Shown piece after piece: positions 1 to 6,093 of a stretch of 12,372 nt of DNA. Below the pieces are notes generated by a model that was given only the letters and a program-made list of their open reading frames with translations, was not told the origin of the DNA and searched no databases. The stretch comes from JAYWDA01 sp043779185 (GTDB taxonomy: Bacteria; Bdellovibrionota; Bdellovibrionia; Bdellovibrionales; Bdellovibrionaceae), in assembly GCA_043779185.1 (NCBI GenBank), contig JAYWEQ010000161.1:1-12372 (forward strand). Direction: 5' to 3'. Within the stretch, counting starts at the first letter, position 1. Each line of letters opens with the position of its first letter. The position numbers and the translations under genes are program-made.

Positions 1-23
1 ATGCCGAACACATAACCTTTTAG

Positions 24-76
24 CCGCTGAACAGATGCGGTTGCATTAGGACAGCTCAAGTCTAATTAGCCCGCAT
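24..76 (+). other. Two competing RNA hairpins of unknown role
   Basis: A stem forms between ATGCGG (35-40) and CCGCAT (71-76). It continues inward with ATTAG/CTAAT (45-49 with 62-66) and AC/GT around the 7-nt loop AGCTCAA, with one bulged G. The same GCGG (37-40) can instead pair with CCGC at 24-27 across the loop TGAACAGAT, so the two folds exclude each other. A terminator follows 16 bp later. This could be the 3' end of an upstream small RNA or an attenuated leader. I compared it by eye with tmRNA, 6S, RNase P, SRP and c-di-GMP riboswitch signatures and recognised none of them. The upstream part lies outside the window. Confidence 0.4.
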
Positions 77-91
77 CCCCACAAATTCCAG

Positions 92-113
92 AAAGAGCGC
101 GCGCTCTTTTTTT
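92..113 (+). terminator. Strong intrinsic terminator
   Basis: AAAGAGCGC is followed immediately by its exact reverse complement GCGCTCTTT. This gives a 7-bp stem with a GCGC loop, and the T-run continues to position 113. It probably ends a transcript coming from left of the window, or terminates a leader RNA before the gene at 235. Confidence 0.8.
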
Positions 114-234
114 AGCGATTTTTACAGGGGGTGACGGCAATTGGCACTTTTTTTAGCTCTGTTGGATCTTAGCTCGAAATAATGGGCTTTCAGGCTGGCA
201 TGGTTTGCAATACATATCCTGGTAGGAGTGTCCC

Positions 235-744
235 ATGAAAACACAGTTTCAGAATATACTGATTATGATTTTATTAACCCTGGTTGGTTATAACAGTCAT
301 GCCGAGCTTTATTTGGTGAAGGAAAAGTGTCGGATCGCAGAGGATCGATTCTCCTTATCAACGGATTTAAAATCCTTGGTTGAAAATGGCATCAGTGAAC
401 ACAAGTACTCATCAGTTCTTAAGATGAAGGGCCAAAAAGCCATGTCATTAAAGCCGCAATCGGAAATTGATGAGACGCCGATGTCCATTGGTTCAAGTTA
501 TACTTTAATCAATTCGTCTAAAGACAAAAAAATTCTTCTGACGATTCGCAAAGGTGTTGAAAAAACGAGCTTTAGCTCGTCAAAAGATACAGCTTGTGGT
601 CCGGTGTTATCAATCAAAGAGTACAGCGTAAAAATTCGCGGACTTGAAAAACTTCCTGTGATGGCAACGATGACTTGCGATCAACGAAGTGTGTTTGTTT
701 CTAACAAATGCGACAGCACGAAAAAAGTCGCCAAGGGCAATTAA
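235..744 (+). CDS. Small secreted protein, family not recognised
   Basis: I do not recognise this 169-aa protein. It begins with a clear Sec signal peptide: a positive Lys at residue 2, a hydrophobic core over residues 8-18, and a probable cleavage after Ser-His-Ala (21-23). It is therefore expected in the periplasm or outside the cell. The mature part has four cysteines (32, 121, 148, 159), an even number that fits two disulfides, and many Ser and Lys residues. I see no enzyme motif or membrane segment. The start is well supported: AGGAG lies at 224-228, six bases before the ATG. A possible -10 element (AATAAT, 178-183) lacks a good -35. The gene appears to be transcribed alone, because a hairpin and a 114-bp gap follow it. 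An antisense-oriented terminator-like structure lies inside it at 560-580. Confidence 0.85.
   Translation: MKTQFQNILIMILLTLVGYNSHAELYLVKEKCRIAEDRFSLSTDLKSLVENGISEHKYSSVLKMKGQKAMSLKPQSEIDETPMSIGSSYTLINSSKDKKILLTIRKGVEKTSFSSSKDTACGPVLSIKEYSVKIRGLEKLPVMATMTCDQRSVFVSNKCDSTKKVAKGN
560..580 (-). terminator. Antisense-oriented intrinsic terminator inside a gene
   Basis: Read on the minus strand, ACGAGC and GCTCGT form a perfect 6-bp stem with the loop TAAA, and the 3' arm runs straight into six T's. It lies within the codons of the secreted protein gene. No minus-strand gene upstream of it was found, so it would act on antisense transcription, or it may be chance. Confidence 0.4.
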
Positions 745-762
745 AGTTAGTTCGGCAAAGGG

Positions 763-785
763 CTTGGTTCCGAGTTGGAACCAAG
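763..785 (+). repeat. 9-bp inverted repeat downstream of the secreted protein gene
   Basis: CTTGGTTCC (763-771) and GGAACCAAG (777-785) pair perfectly across a 5-nt loop (GAGTT). No T-run follows, so this is not a classical terminator. It may be a Rho-associated or RNA-stabilising hairpin. The sequence CCAAGG also recurs at 731, 781 and 802, just around it. Confidence 0.5.
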
Positions 786-858
786 GGCTGCTGCGCCTCG
801 ACCAAGGCTTAGGAAAAGACCCATAGTCATTTCATAAAAAAAGAGTCACAATAAAACC

Positions 859-1962
859 ATGAATTCAATGGCCTGGTATAAAAAAATTGATTGGACTGTT
901 TGTTTATTTCTGATTTTGACGCCGCTGTCAGTGGCGATTGCTTTACCCCTGTATATTTATTATTACAACTTCTCTTGGCGCTTGGCTTTATTTGCTTTGA
1001 TTTTTGCGGCGCTGACAAACTTAAGTGTCACCGCCGGCTATCATCGACTATTTTCCCACAAAAGTTATGAGGCTCACTGGCTGACGAAGCTTTGGTTTTT
1101 ATTAATTGGAGCCTCGGCTTTTCAAGGCTCGGCGCTCAAGTGGTGTTCGGATCATCGCAGGCATCATTCCCACGAAGACACCGAAAAAGATCCTTATAAT
1201 ATTCACCGTGGTTTTTGGTATGCCCATATGGGGTGGCTTTTTTTAAAAGAAAGTGTTCATCAGCCCATTCGCGCTGCGGATTTAGAAAAAGATCCTCTGG
1301 TGATGTGGCAGCACCGAAATTTTATTCCTTTGTCGATCTTCATGGGTTTTGTTTTTCCAACCATCGTTGGTTATTTCTTTGGCTCGCCTTTTGGGGGACT
1401 AATTGTTGGCGGCGCTTTAAGAATTTTTTTGACTCAGCAAAGTACATTTTTTGTGAATTCATTATCGCACACGCTGGGTAAAAGAACTTATTCAGAGGAT
1501 ATTTCTGCGCGGGATAGCCTGATCGTGGCGATTTTGACCCATGGTGAAGGCTACCATAATTTTCATCATAAATTTCAGTTTGATTATCGCAATGGTATTC
1601 GCTGGTATCATTGGGATCCGACGAAATGGACCATTCGATTTTTAAGTTTCGTGGGATTAGCTCGGAAACTAAAAAAGATTTCTCAGTTTGAAATATTAAA
1701 AGCACAAATTGCGATTGATGCTTTACGCCTCAGGCGCAAAGGTTGGTCTGATGAAAAAGTCGAACAAATGAAAGATAAGGTTTTAAAAAGCATGGCCCAG
1801 TACCGCCTGCTTAAAGAGGACTATGAGCGGCGTCGTTCCGAGGTGGCACAGGCTTCTCGGCAATGCTTAGAGCAGATTAAATGGGAGCTGCGGATTGCTC
1901 AGTTAGAATTTAAAATGTCGCTCAAACAGTGGCGTTGGGCTCAAAAAACTCCGGCCTGGTAG
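859..1962 (+). CDS. Acyl-CoA/acyl-lipid fatty acid desaturase (three-His-box type)
   Basis: This 367-aa integral membrane di-iron oxygenase should insert a cis double bond into saturated acyl chains, using O2 and electrons from a redox partner. The three diagnostic histidine boxes are present: HRLFSH (62-67), HRRHH (99-103) and HGEGYHNFHH (228-237). The family motif NSLSH (200-204) is also present. Hydrophobic segments lie at about 14-36, 42-58, 77-93 and 155-190. Residues from about 275 to 355 form a charged, probably helical tail that is not part of the catalytic core. There is no clear Shine-Dalgarno sequence before this ATG or before the in-frame ATG at 868. A TCGACC/CATAGT pair (798-803, 822-827, spacer 18) is a weak promoter candidate. 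Only four bases separate its stop from uvrC, so the two are probably co-transcribed. The family is certain; the exact substrate is unknown. Confidence 0.93.
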   Translation: MNSMAWYKKIDWTVCLFLILTPLSVAIALPLYIYYYNFSWRLALFALIFAALTNLSVTAGYHRLFSHKSYEAHWLTKLWFLLIGASAFQGSALKWCSDHRRHHSHEDTEKDPYNIHRGFWYAHMGWLFLKESVHQPIRAADLEKDPLVMWQHRNFIPLSIFMGFVFPTIVGYFFGSPFGGLIVGGALRIFLTQQSTFFVNSLSHTLGKRTYSEDISARDSLIVAILTHGEGYHNFHHKFQFDYRNGIRWYHWDPTKWTIRFLSFVGLARKLKKISQFEILKAQIAIDALRLRRKGWSDEKVEQMKDKVLKSMAQYRLLKEDYERRRSEVAQASRQCLEQIKWELRIAQLEFKMSLKQWRWAQKTPAW

Positions 1963-1966
1963 GCTT

Positions 1967-3883
1967 ATGGACGACGATGTCAAAAAAGCTAAAGGCTTAA
2001 CCAAAGATCAAGTCAAAGAAAAAGTCCGAGAGTTCCCGGTTCAAAGTGGCGTGTACTTAATGAAAAGTGCTGCCGAAAAAATTATTTACATCGGTAAAGC
2101 TAAAAATCTTCGCAACCGAGTTCGCAGTTATTTCACTGACAGCAAAGATCATTCAACTAAAACAAAATACCTGGTTCAAAATATATCTGATGTGGATTAC
2201 ATCATCACAAAAACCGAGGTCGAAGCTTTTTTACTAGAAGCTTCGCTGATCAAAAAGCATCGGCCCAAGTATAATATTCGATTGCGCGATGATAAAGCTT
2301 ATCCTTATATTCGACTCAGTTGGAGTGACAATTACCCTAGGCTTTATCTAAGCCGGAAGGTGAAGCGCGATGGCAGCCTTTATTTTGGGCCCTACACTAG
2401 TGGTTTTGCGGTGCACGGGACCATTCGTTTTCTGAATCGCACTTTTAAAATTCGAGATTGCACCGACGCTGTTTTTAAAACACGAAAGCGCCCTTGTATG
2501 ACCCATCAAATAGGTCGTTGCACGGCGCCTTGCGTGGATTATATTTCTGAAGGCGATTACAAAGTCGAGGTCGAAGGCGCTAAGTTATTTTTAAAGGGTC
2601 AAAATAAAAAGGTGATTAAAGCCCTGACCGAACGAATGAAAATGTCGGCTTCAGAAGAAAAATTTGAAGTGGCAGCCCGCTTACGGGACTCTTTAGAATC
2701 AGTGAAGGCCATTTTACAAAAGCAACATGTGATCAATGCCGATAGTGATGCCGATCAGGATGGCATCGGATTTTTTGGTGATGAGCGGGGCTGTTTGCTA
2801 GAAAGTATTCACGTCCGAGCGGGCCGCGTGATTGGCCGCAGATCGCATTTCTTGCCGCAATTAAATCCGGTCGATCCAGCAGAAGATCCACGCGAATGGA
2901 TGGTGGATTTTTTAAATCAATATTACGATGAAAATTATATTCCAGACGAAGTCTTATTGCCGGTCGATATCGGCATGGATCTTTTTAAACTGATGCAGCA
3001 AGTTTTAAAAGAACGTTCAGGAAATGATGTGGTCGTTCGCTATGCGACCGATGAAAAGGGTCGGGCCTTAGTTGCGATGGCCAATGAAAATGCCGAAGCC
3101 TCATTTCAGAAGTATGTTTCGAAATCCGAAGAAAAACGCCGGGGCCTTGATGAAATTAAGGAAAAGCTTAGTCTTCCGGAGCGTCCGATGCGCATCGAAT
3201 GCTATGATATTTCGACCTTGCAGGGCAAAGAGACCGTCGCTTCGCAAGTGGTTTTTGAAGAAGGCGTTCCAGCCAGGGAACATTATCGCAGGTACAAAAT
3301 TAAGACCGTCGAAGGACAGAATGATTTTGCCTCGATGTATGAGGTCCTAGCGCGGCGATTTAAGCATATTGAATACGATGAACCCCAGTTGATTGTTGTC
3401 GATGGCGGCAAGGGGCAACTGTCCCAGGCCGTGAAAATTTTAGAAGAGCTTGGAAAGAAAAATATCCCTGTCGTGGGCTTAGCGAAAGCTCGGACGGAAA
3501 AGGACTTTCAAAAATCCGATGTCAGTTCGACGGAGGAGCGGTTTTTCCTACCGGGACGGGCGAATCCTGTGACCTTTCGTTCTAATTCTGAAGGGCTGCA
3601 CATTCTGGCAGGGATTCGTGATGAGGCGCATCGATTCGCGATCAATTACCACCGCAAACTGAGGGAAGCCACCAGCCTTGAAAGCGAGCTTGATTATGTT
3701 GTCGGATTGGGCGAAAAGCGTAAACGAGCTTTACTGACCCGATTTGGATCCGTCGAGCAGATCAAGACGGCAGACCCCGAAGAGATCGCCAAGCTTGCGG
3801 GCTTTCATCGCGTGCTAGCCGAAAGAATTTTACTGCAACTGAACGAAGACGACAGTGAAAAAATATTAGATGAGGAAAAATGA
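1967..3883 (+). CDS. uvrC: Excinuclease ABC subunit C
   Basis: UvrC makes the two incisions on either side of a DNA lesion in nucleotide excision repair, after UvrA and UvrB have located the damage. At 638 aa it is full length. In order: a GIY-YIG nuclease domain (GVY at 28-30, YIGKAKNLRNR at 41-51, conserved TEVEAFLLEASLIKK at 83-97) for the 3' incision; a cysteine set C165, C177, C185, C189 with the spacing reported for an iron-sulfur cluster in E. coli UvrC; a UVR motif for UvrB binding at about 213-248; an RNase H-like nuclease for the 5' incision with D414, D479 and H555; and a C-terminal helix-hairpin-helix DNA-binding region at about 577-625. The start follows the desaturase stop by four bases with only a weak ribosome binding site (GGTAGG). 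Its stop overlaps the next gene's start. Confidence 0.98.
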   Translation: MDDDVKKAKGLTKDQVKEKVREFPVQSGVYLMKSAAEKIIYIGKAKNLRNRVRSYFTDSKDHSTKTKYLVQNISDVDYIITKTEVEAFLLEASLIKKHRPKYNIRLRDDKAYPYIRLSWSDNYPRLYLSRKVKRDGSLYFGPYTSGFAVHGTIRFLNRTFKIRDCTDAVFKTRKRPCMTHQIGRCTAPCVDYISEGDYKVEVEGAKLFLKGQNKKVIKALTERMKMSASEEKFEVAARLRDSLESVKAILQKQHVINADSDADQDGIGFFGDERGCLLESIHVRAGRVIGRRSHFLPQLNPVDPAEDPREWMVDFLNQYYDENYIPDEVLLPVDIGMDLFKLMQQVLKERSGNDVVVRYATDEKGRALVAMANENAEASFQKYVSKSEEKRRGLDEIKEKLSLPERPMRIECYDISTLQGKETVASQVVFEEGVPAREHYRRYKIKTVEGQNDFASMYEVLARRFKHIEYDEPQLIVVDGGKGQLSQAVKILEELGKKNIPVVGLAKARTEKDFQKSDVSSTEERFFLPGRANPVTFRSNSEGLHILAGIRDEAHRFAINYHRKLREATSLESELDYVVGLGEKRKRALLTRFGSVEQIKTADPEEIAKLAGFHRVLAERILLQLNEDDSEKILDEEK

Positions 3884-4413
3884 GTGAGAATCCCTATTAC
3901 GCTTATTTGAAATATGTCAGTGCCGTTTTGGGGGCGCCCCAGGTGCTGACCCAAACCATGGACGTCAATCTGCGCGATTCTTTTTTTCATCCCGATGAAA
4001 AGTTGGAGCTGGGACAAAAATGGGATGTGATTTTCGTTAACTCAATTTTTTCTTCATTGGAAAGTCTTTTTGAAGAAAGTCATCTAGAGCTTTTTCAAAA
4101 AATGTTAAAGGCGATGAGCTTAGAAAATAAAAGCGTCCTTTATGTCGACAGCCATTTAATGAACGACAAAGATATTTTGCGCCGTTTTTACAGTTACACT
4201 TTACCCGAGGTGATGGTGATTTTTAAAGATCATCCGGACACAAGTCATGGCCTGAGGTTGATTGATAACTCGGCCGTGATTGAAACCTACAGTCCCTATC
4301 ATCTGCAGCATCATCCTGAATTTAAAAAAATCACTTGGAATCACTTACAAACGGTCATGACGCATTTGGGTCTTGAGCGTAGCAGCAAAAGCGTCAAGCC
4401 ATCTAAAAACTAG
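3880..4413 (+). CDS. Unrecognised 177-aa protein coupled to uvrC
   Basis: I do not recognise this protein. Its ATG overlaps the uvrC stop as ATGA, and a GAGG lies a few bases upstream inside uvrC, so translational coupling is likely. It has no signal peptide or membrane segment and should be cytoplasmic. The middle part (about 46-120) has alternating hydrophobic stretches such as WDVIFVNSIF and SVLYVDSHLM, compatible with an alpha/beta fold. The C-terminal part carries several His and Tyr residues around 140-146 (SPYHLQHHP). No nucleotide-binding or nuclease motif is visible. Tight linkage to uvrC suggests co-expression but does not prove a repair role. The last roughly 10 residues are Ser/Lys-rich and probably disordered. 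Confidence 0.85.
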   Translation: MSENPYYAYLKYVSAVLGAPQVLTQTMDVNLRDSFFHPDEKLELGQKWDVIFVNSIFSSLESLFEESHLELFQKMLKAMSLENKSVLYVDSHLMNDKDILRRFYSYTLPEVMVIFKDHPDTSHGLRLIDNSAVIETYSPYHLQHHPEFKKITWNHLQTVMTHLGLERSSKSVKPSKN

Positions 4414-4481
4414 ACTAGGCAAGCCTTCCCTCTGACAGGTTAAATGAAACATCAAACTTTTGTTCTACGGATGGAACACCT

Positions 4482-5660
4482 ATGTGGTTTTTTGTTTTCA
4501 TATTTTTTAGCGCTCATGCATGGGGCAGTGACTGGGTGCGGGTCAAACTTTGGTCTGAGGACTTAGGCGCTTTTTCTGTGGAAGGCTCAATCCATCGATT
4601 GCAAGGCTTGGAATCGGTTTTAAAAACCGTGGCACTTCCGCAAAAGCAAACATTAAGCCTTCATTATGAAAAAACAGGTCAGCAGGGTCGCTGGGTCGTT
4701 GAAGGATTTAAAAATCATCCGTTGATCTTTAAAGAAAAATTTTTAACGATCGAAGGTCCCGATTTAAGGATCAATCATAAAAAAGTTCCTGAAAAAATAA
4801 TTTTAGCATTTGAGAAAACATCGGTGCAAGTCATCGGTGTTTTGCCCTTAGAAAAATATGTGATGGGCGTGCTAGCCCATGAGATGCCCCTGCAATGGCC
4901 GCTTGAAACTTTAAAAGCCCAAGCCATTGCGGCCCGGTCTTACACCGTGGCCGTTATGAACGAGCGCTTGAAAAAAAATTATCATTTAGAATCCAGTGTG
5001 ATGGATCAAGTGTACGGATTTTTAGGTGATGAGGAGCTGAGTTCAAAATATGATAAGGTGACGGAAGCCGTGCGCCTAACAAAAGGGCAGATCCTAATGT
5101 CCACTCAGAAAACAGTTTTAAAAGCCTATTACCACGCCGACTGTGGAGGCGAAACGGCCTCTGCCAAAGAAGCTTGGACGACCAAAGAGGAATTAGTTTC
5201 GGTGACCGATGCTTCATGCCCGCAAAACCCAAAAGCATTGTGGAATTTAAGTCTTTCGGATTCTGAAATTTATGATCGTCTTAAAAAATGGGCCCCCGTG
5301 GGGGCTCAAAAGGTCACCGAAATAAAGGCCATCGGTGTTCCAGGGCGAATGAGGGTGGCGCAAGTTGAGATGGCATGGGATCAAGGGGCTTCCCGCAAAA
5401 TTGAAGCGGCCGCTTTTCGTGAGGCCATGGGATTTTTTGATTTTAAAAGCACTCAGTTCAAGGTTTTAACAAAAAACAACCAATGGCTTTTTGAGGGTCG
5501 GGGATTTGGTCATGGGGTCGGACTTTGTCAGTGGGGCAGTCGCTACCTAGCTCGGCAGGGTTGGGGCTTTGAAAAGATTTTGCAGCACTATTATCCAAAA
5601 GCAGAAATTAAGATCTTGGAAGGCACAATGGTTGGGCTTAGAAACCAAACACCACTCTAG
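4482..5660 (+). CDS. SpoIID/LytB-domain peptidoglycan lytic enzyme
   Basis: This 392-aa protein carries the SpoIID domain. In sporulating Bacillus that domain is a lytic transglycosylase which cuts glycan strands already stripped of their stem peptides. Hallmarks: LPLEKYVMGVLAHEMP (121-136) with the expected catalytic Glu at 134; LKAQAIAARSYTV (144-156); the HADCGGETAS segment (218-227); and the C-terminal GRGFGHGVGLCQWGS (339-353). Residues 1-15 form a hydrophobic segment ending in AHAWG, so export to the periplasm is likely, although the usual positive charge at the N-terminus is missing. In-frame sequence upstream reaches a stop (4416) with no other start codon. Residues 16-110 are a non-catalytic N-terminal region. 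The organism does not otherwise look like a spore former, so a role in cell-wall remodelling or division is more likely. Confidence 0.92.
   Translation: MWFFVFIFFSAHAWGSDWVRVKLWSEDLGAFSVEGSIHRLQGLESVLKTVALPQKQTLSLHYEKTGQQGRWVVEGFKNHPLIFKEKFLTIEGPDLRINHKKVPEKIILAFEKTSVQVIGVLPLEKYVMGVLAHEMPLQWPLETLKAQAIAARSYTVAVMNERLKKNYHLESSVMDQVYGFLGDEELSSKYDKVTEAVRLTKGQILMSTQKTVLKAYYHADCGGETASAKEAWTTKEELVSVTDASCPQNPKALWNLSLSDSEIYDRLKKWAPVGAQKVTEIKAIGVPGRMRVAQVEMAWDQGASRKIEAAAFREAMGFFDFKSTQFKVLTKNNQWLFEGRGFGHGVGLCQWGSRYLARQGWGFEKILQHYYPKAEIKILEGTMVGLRNQTPL
5281..5305 (-). terminator. Antisense-oriented terminator-like hairpin in the SpoIID gene
   Basis: On the minus strand GCCCC (5305-5301) pairs with GGGGC (5296-5292) around the 4-nt loop CACG. 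It is followed after CCA by six T's (5288-5283). It lies about 330 bp downstream of the possible minus-strand small ORFs at 5638-5917 and could end their transcript. It may also be a chance product of a Gly/Pro codon run. Confidence 0.3.
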
Positions 5661-5715
5661 CGGCAAAAAATGCAACGGCTCCAAAAGCGATCAAACTGTA
5701 AACTGTGGATGTCAT
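5638..5715 (-). CDS. Possible 25-aa single-pass membrane protein
   Basis: This short minus-strand ORF reads MTSTVYSLIAFGAVAFF followed by AARVVFGF, almost entirely one hydrophobic helix with a single Arg at residue 20. AGG lies four bases before the ATG (within GAGTAGGTAAC), and the ATG comes one base after the stop of the next ORF upstream, an arrangement typical of coupled genes. An alternative in-frame start at 5736 would add seven residues but has no ribosome binding site. The ORF ends inside the 3' end of the convergent SpoIID gene, overlapping it by 23 bp. Short hydrophobic ORFs arise easily by chance, so this is only a candidate. Confidence 0.33.
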   Translation of the reverse strand: MTSTVYSLIAFGAVAFFAARVVFGF

Positions 5716-5760
5716 GTTACCTACTCGTATCATCATAGTAAGCACATCTTCGGTTTTTTT
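5708..5760 (+). terminator. Possible imperfect terminator after the SpoIID gene
   Basis: GATGT (5708-5712) can pair with ACATC (5744-5748) and GTTAC (5716-5720) with GTAAGC (5738-5743), across a 17-nt loop. Seven T's follow at 5754-5760 after TTCGG. The stem is imperfect and the T-run is displaced, so activity is uncertain. It is the only terminator-like structure close after the SpoIID stop. Confidence 0.3.
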
Positions 5761-5881
5761 CTAGCCGGCTTAAGTGGAATATTGCGGTGATCAAATAAAA
5801 GACAAAGGGGCTAAAAAAATGCCTCAATTTAAGACGACATCGTTCACAGTTTAGACACTTTTTTGTCCCACTCTGAGACAT
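5717..5881 (-). CDS. Possible small Cys-rich membrane protein
   Basis: A minus-strand ORF of 54 aa from ATG 5881, or 66 aa from TTG 5917 (AAGGA three bases upstream). The protein begins MSQSGTKKCLNCERCRLKLR, with cysteines at 9, 12 and 15 (C-x2-C-x2-C, a metal-knuckle-like spacing). A hydrophobic stretch FFSPFVFYLITAIFHL (22-37), a basic patch EKNRR (41-45) and one more Cys (46) follow. It would be a small membrane protein with a cytoplasmic metal-binding end. Its stop is one base before the 25-aa ORF. The location suits a gene convergent to the SpoIID gene and divergent from the lipoprotein at 6094. There is no confident promoter or ribosome binding site for the ATG, so it may be spurious. 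Confidence 0.3.
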   Translation of the reverse strand: MSQSGTKKCLNCERCRLKLRHFFSPFVFYLITAIFHLSRLEKNRRCAYYDDTSR

Positions 5882-5915
5882 CTTAGGCCCAAGCAATGAC
5901 TCAGCTTTTTTTGAC

Positions 5916-5965
5916 AAGGGTCCTTGTTCTTTGGGCGAAGTGACAAAAATAGGACCTTCTTTTTT
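5916..5965 (+). terminator. Possible terminator or attenuator upstream of the lipoprotein operon
   Basis: AAGGGTCCT (5916-5924, one bulged G) pairs with AGGACCTT (5951-5958). An inner stem pairs TGT/ACA and CTT/AAG around the loop TGGGCG, and CTTTTTT follows at 5959-5965. It lies 129 bp before the lipoprotein start, so it could attenuate a transcript crossing this region. The stem is imperfect. Confidence 0.25.
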
Positions 5966-5987
5966 GGTTCGACACTTTTGGAAGTGT

Positions 5988-6014
5988 TAAAGGTTTTGAC
6001 AAAGCGGCCAACTC
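5988..6014 (+). promoter_or_regulatory. Weak sigma-28 (flagellar) type promoter match
   Basis: TAAAGGTT (5988-5995) differs from the sigma-28 -35 element TAAAGTTT at one base. It is followed after exactly 11 bases by GCCAACTC (6007-6014), which keeps the GCC of the -10 GCCGATAA but loses most of the rest. The position, 80 bp before the lipoprotein start, is sensible, but the poor -10 half makes this tentative. Confidence 0.2.
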
Positions 6015-6093
6015 TGCCGGTCCTTTCAATCACTTAGAGCAGTTTTTTTGGCTTCGGCATGAGCTTCGCACTCTTATTGGGTGGAGGCTGATT

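Larger units (their letters stand above)
5882..6093. other. Gene-poor leader region with T-runs and hairpins
   Basis: Apart from the possible minus-strand ORFs, I see no gene here. The plus strand carries three T-runs (5906-5912, 5960-5965, 6043-6049), with two more just upstream (5754-5760, 5859-5864). It also has a dyad ACAAGGGTCCTTGT (5914-5927), a small hairpin ACACTT/AAGTGT (about 5972-5987) and repeated TTTTGACAA motifs. GGTCCT recurs at 5919 and 6018, with its complement AGGACC at 5951. This is probably the regulatory leader of the lipoprotein operon. Confidence 0.45.

Noticed and set aside
45..57. ATTAGGACAGCTC, repeated exactly at 11891-11903
   Set aside because: About one 13-base match is expected by chance among all pairs of positions in a window of this size, and the flanks do not match.
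141..158. TTGGCAC followed by TTAGCT, resembling a sigma-54 promoter
   Set aside because: The GG and GC doublets are separated by 11 bases instead of 10, the TTGC element reads TTAGC, and no activator gene or site is nearby.
827..1018. Minus-strand 63-aa ORF
   Set aside because: It overlaps the start of the clearly real desaturase and has no ribosome binding site or recognisable domain.
1340..1705. Minus-strand 121-aa ORF
   Set aside because: It is a shadow of the desaturase gene, covering its His-box coding region; composition looks random.
5819..5851. Plus-strand 10-codon ORF (MPQFKTTSFTV) with AGGGG upstream
   Set aside because: It is very short, has no context, and sits opposite the candidate minus-strand Cys-rich ORF; the purine stretch is likely chance.
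5851..6033. Minus-strand 60-aa ORF
   Set aside because: It overlaps the better candidate ORF in another frame, has no hydrophobic or motif pattern, and lacks a ribosome binding site.
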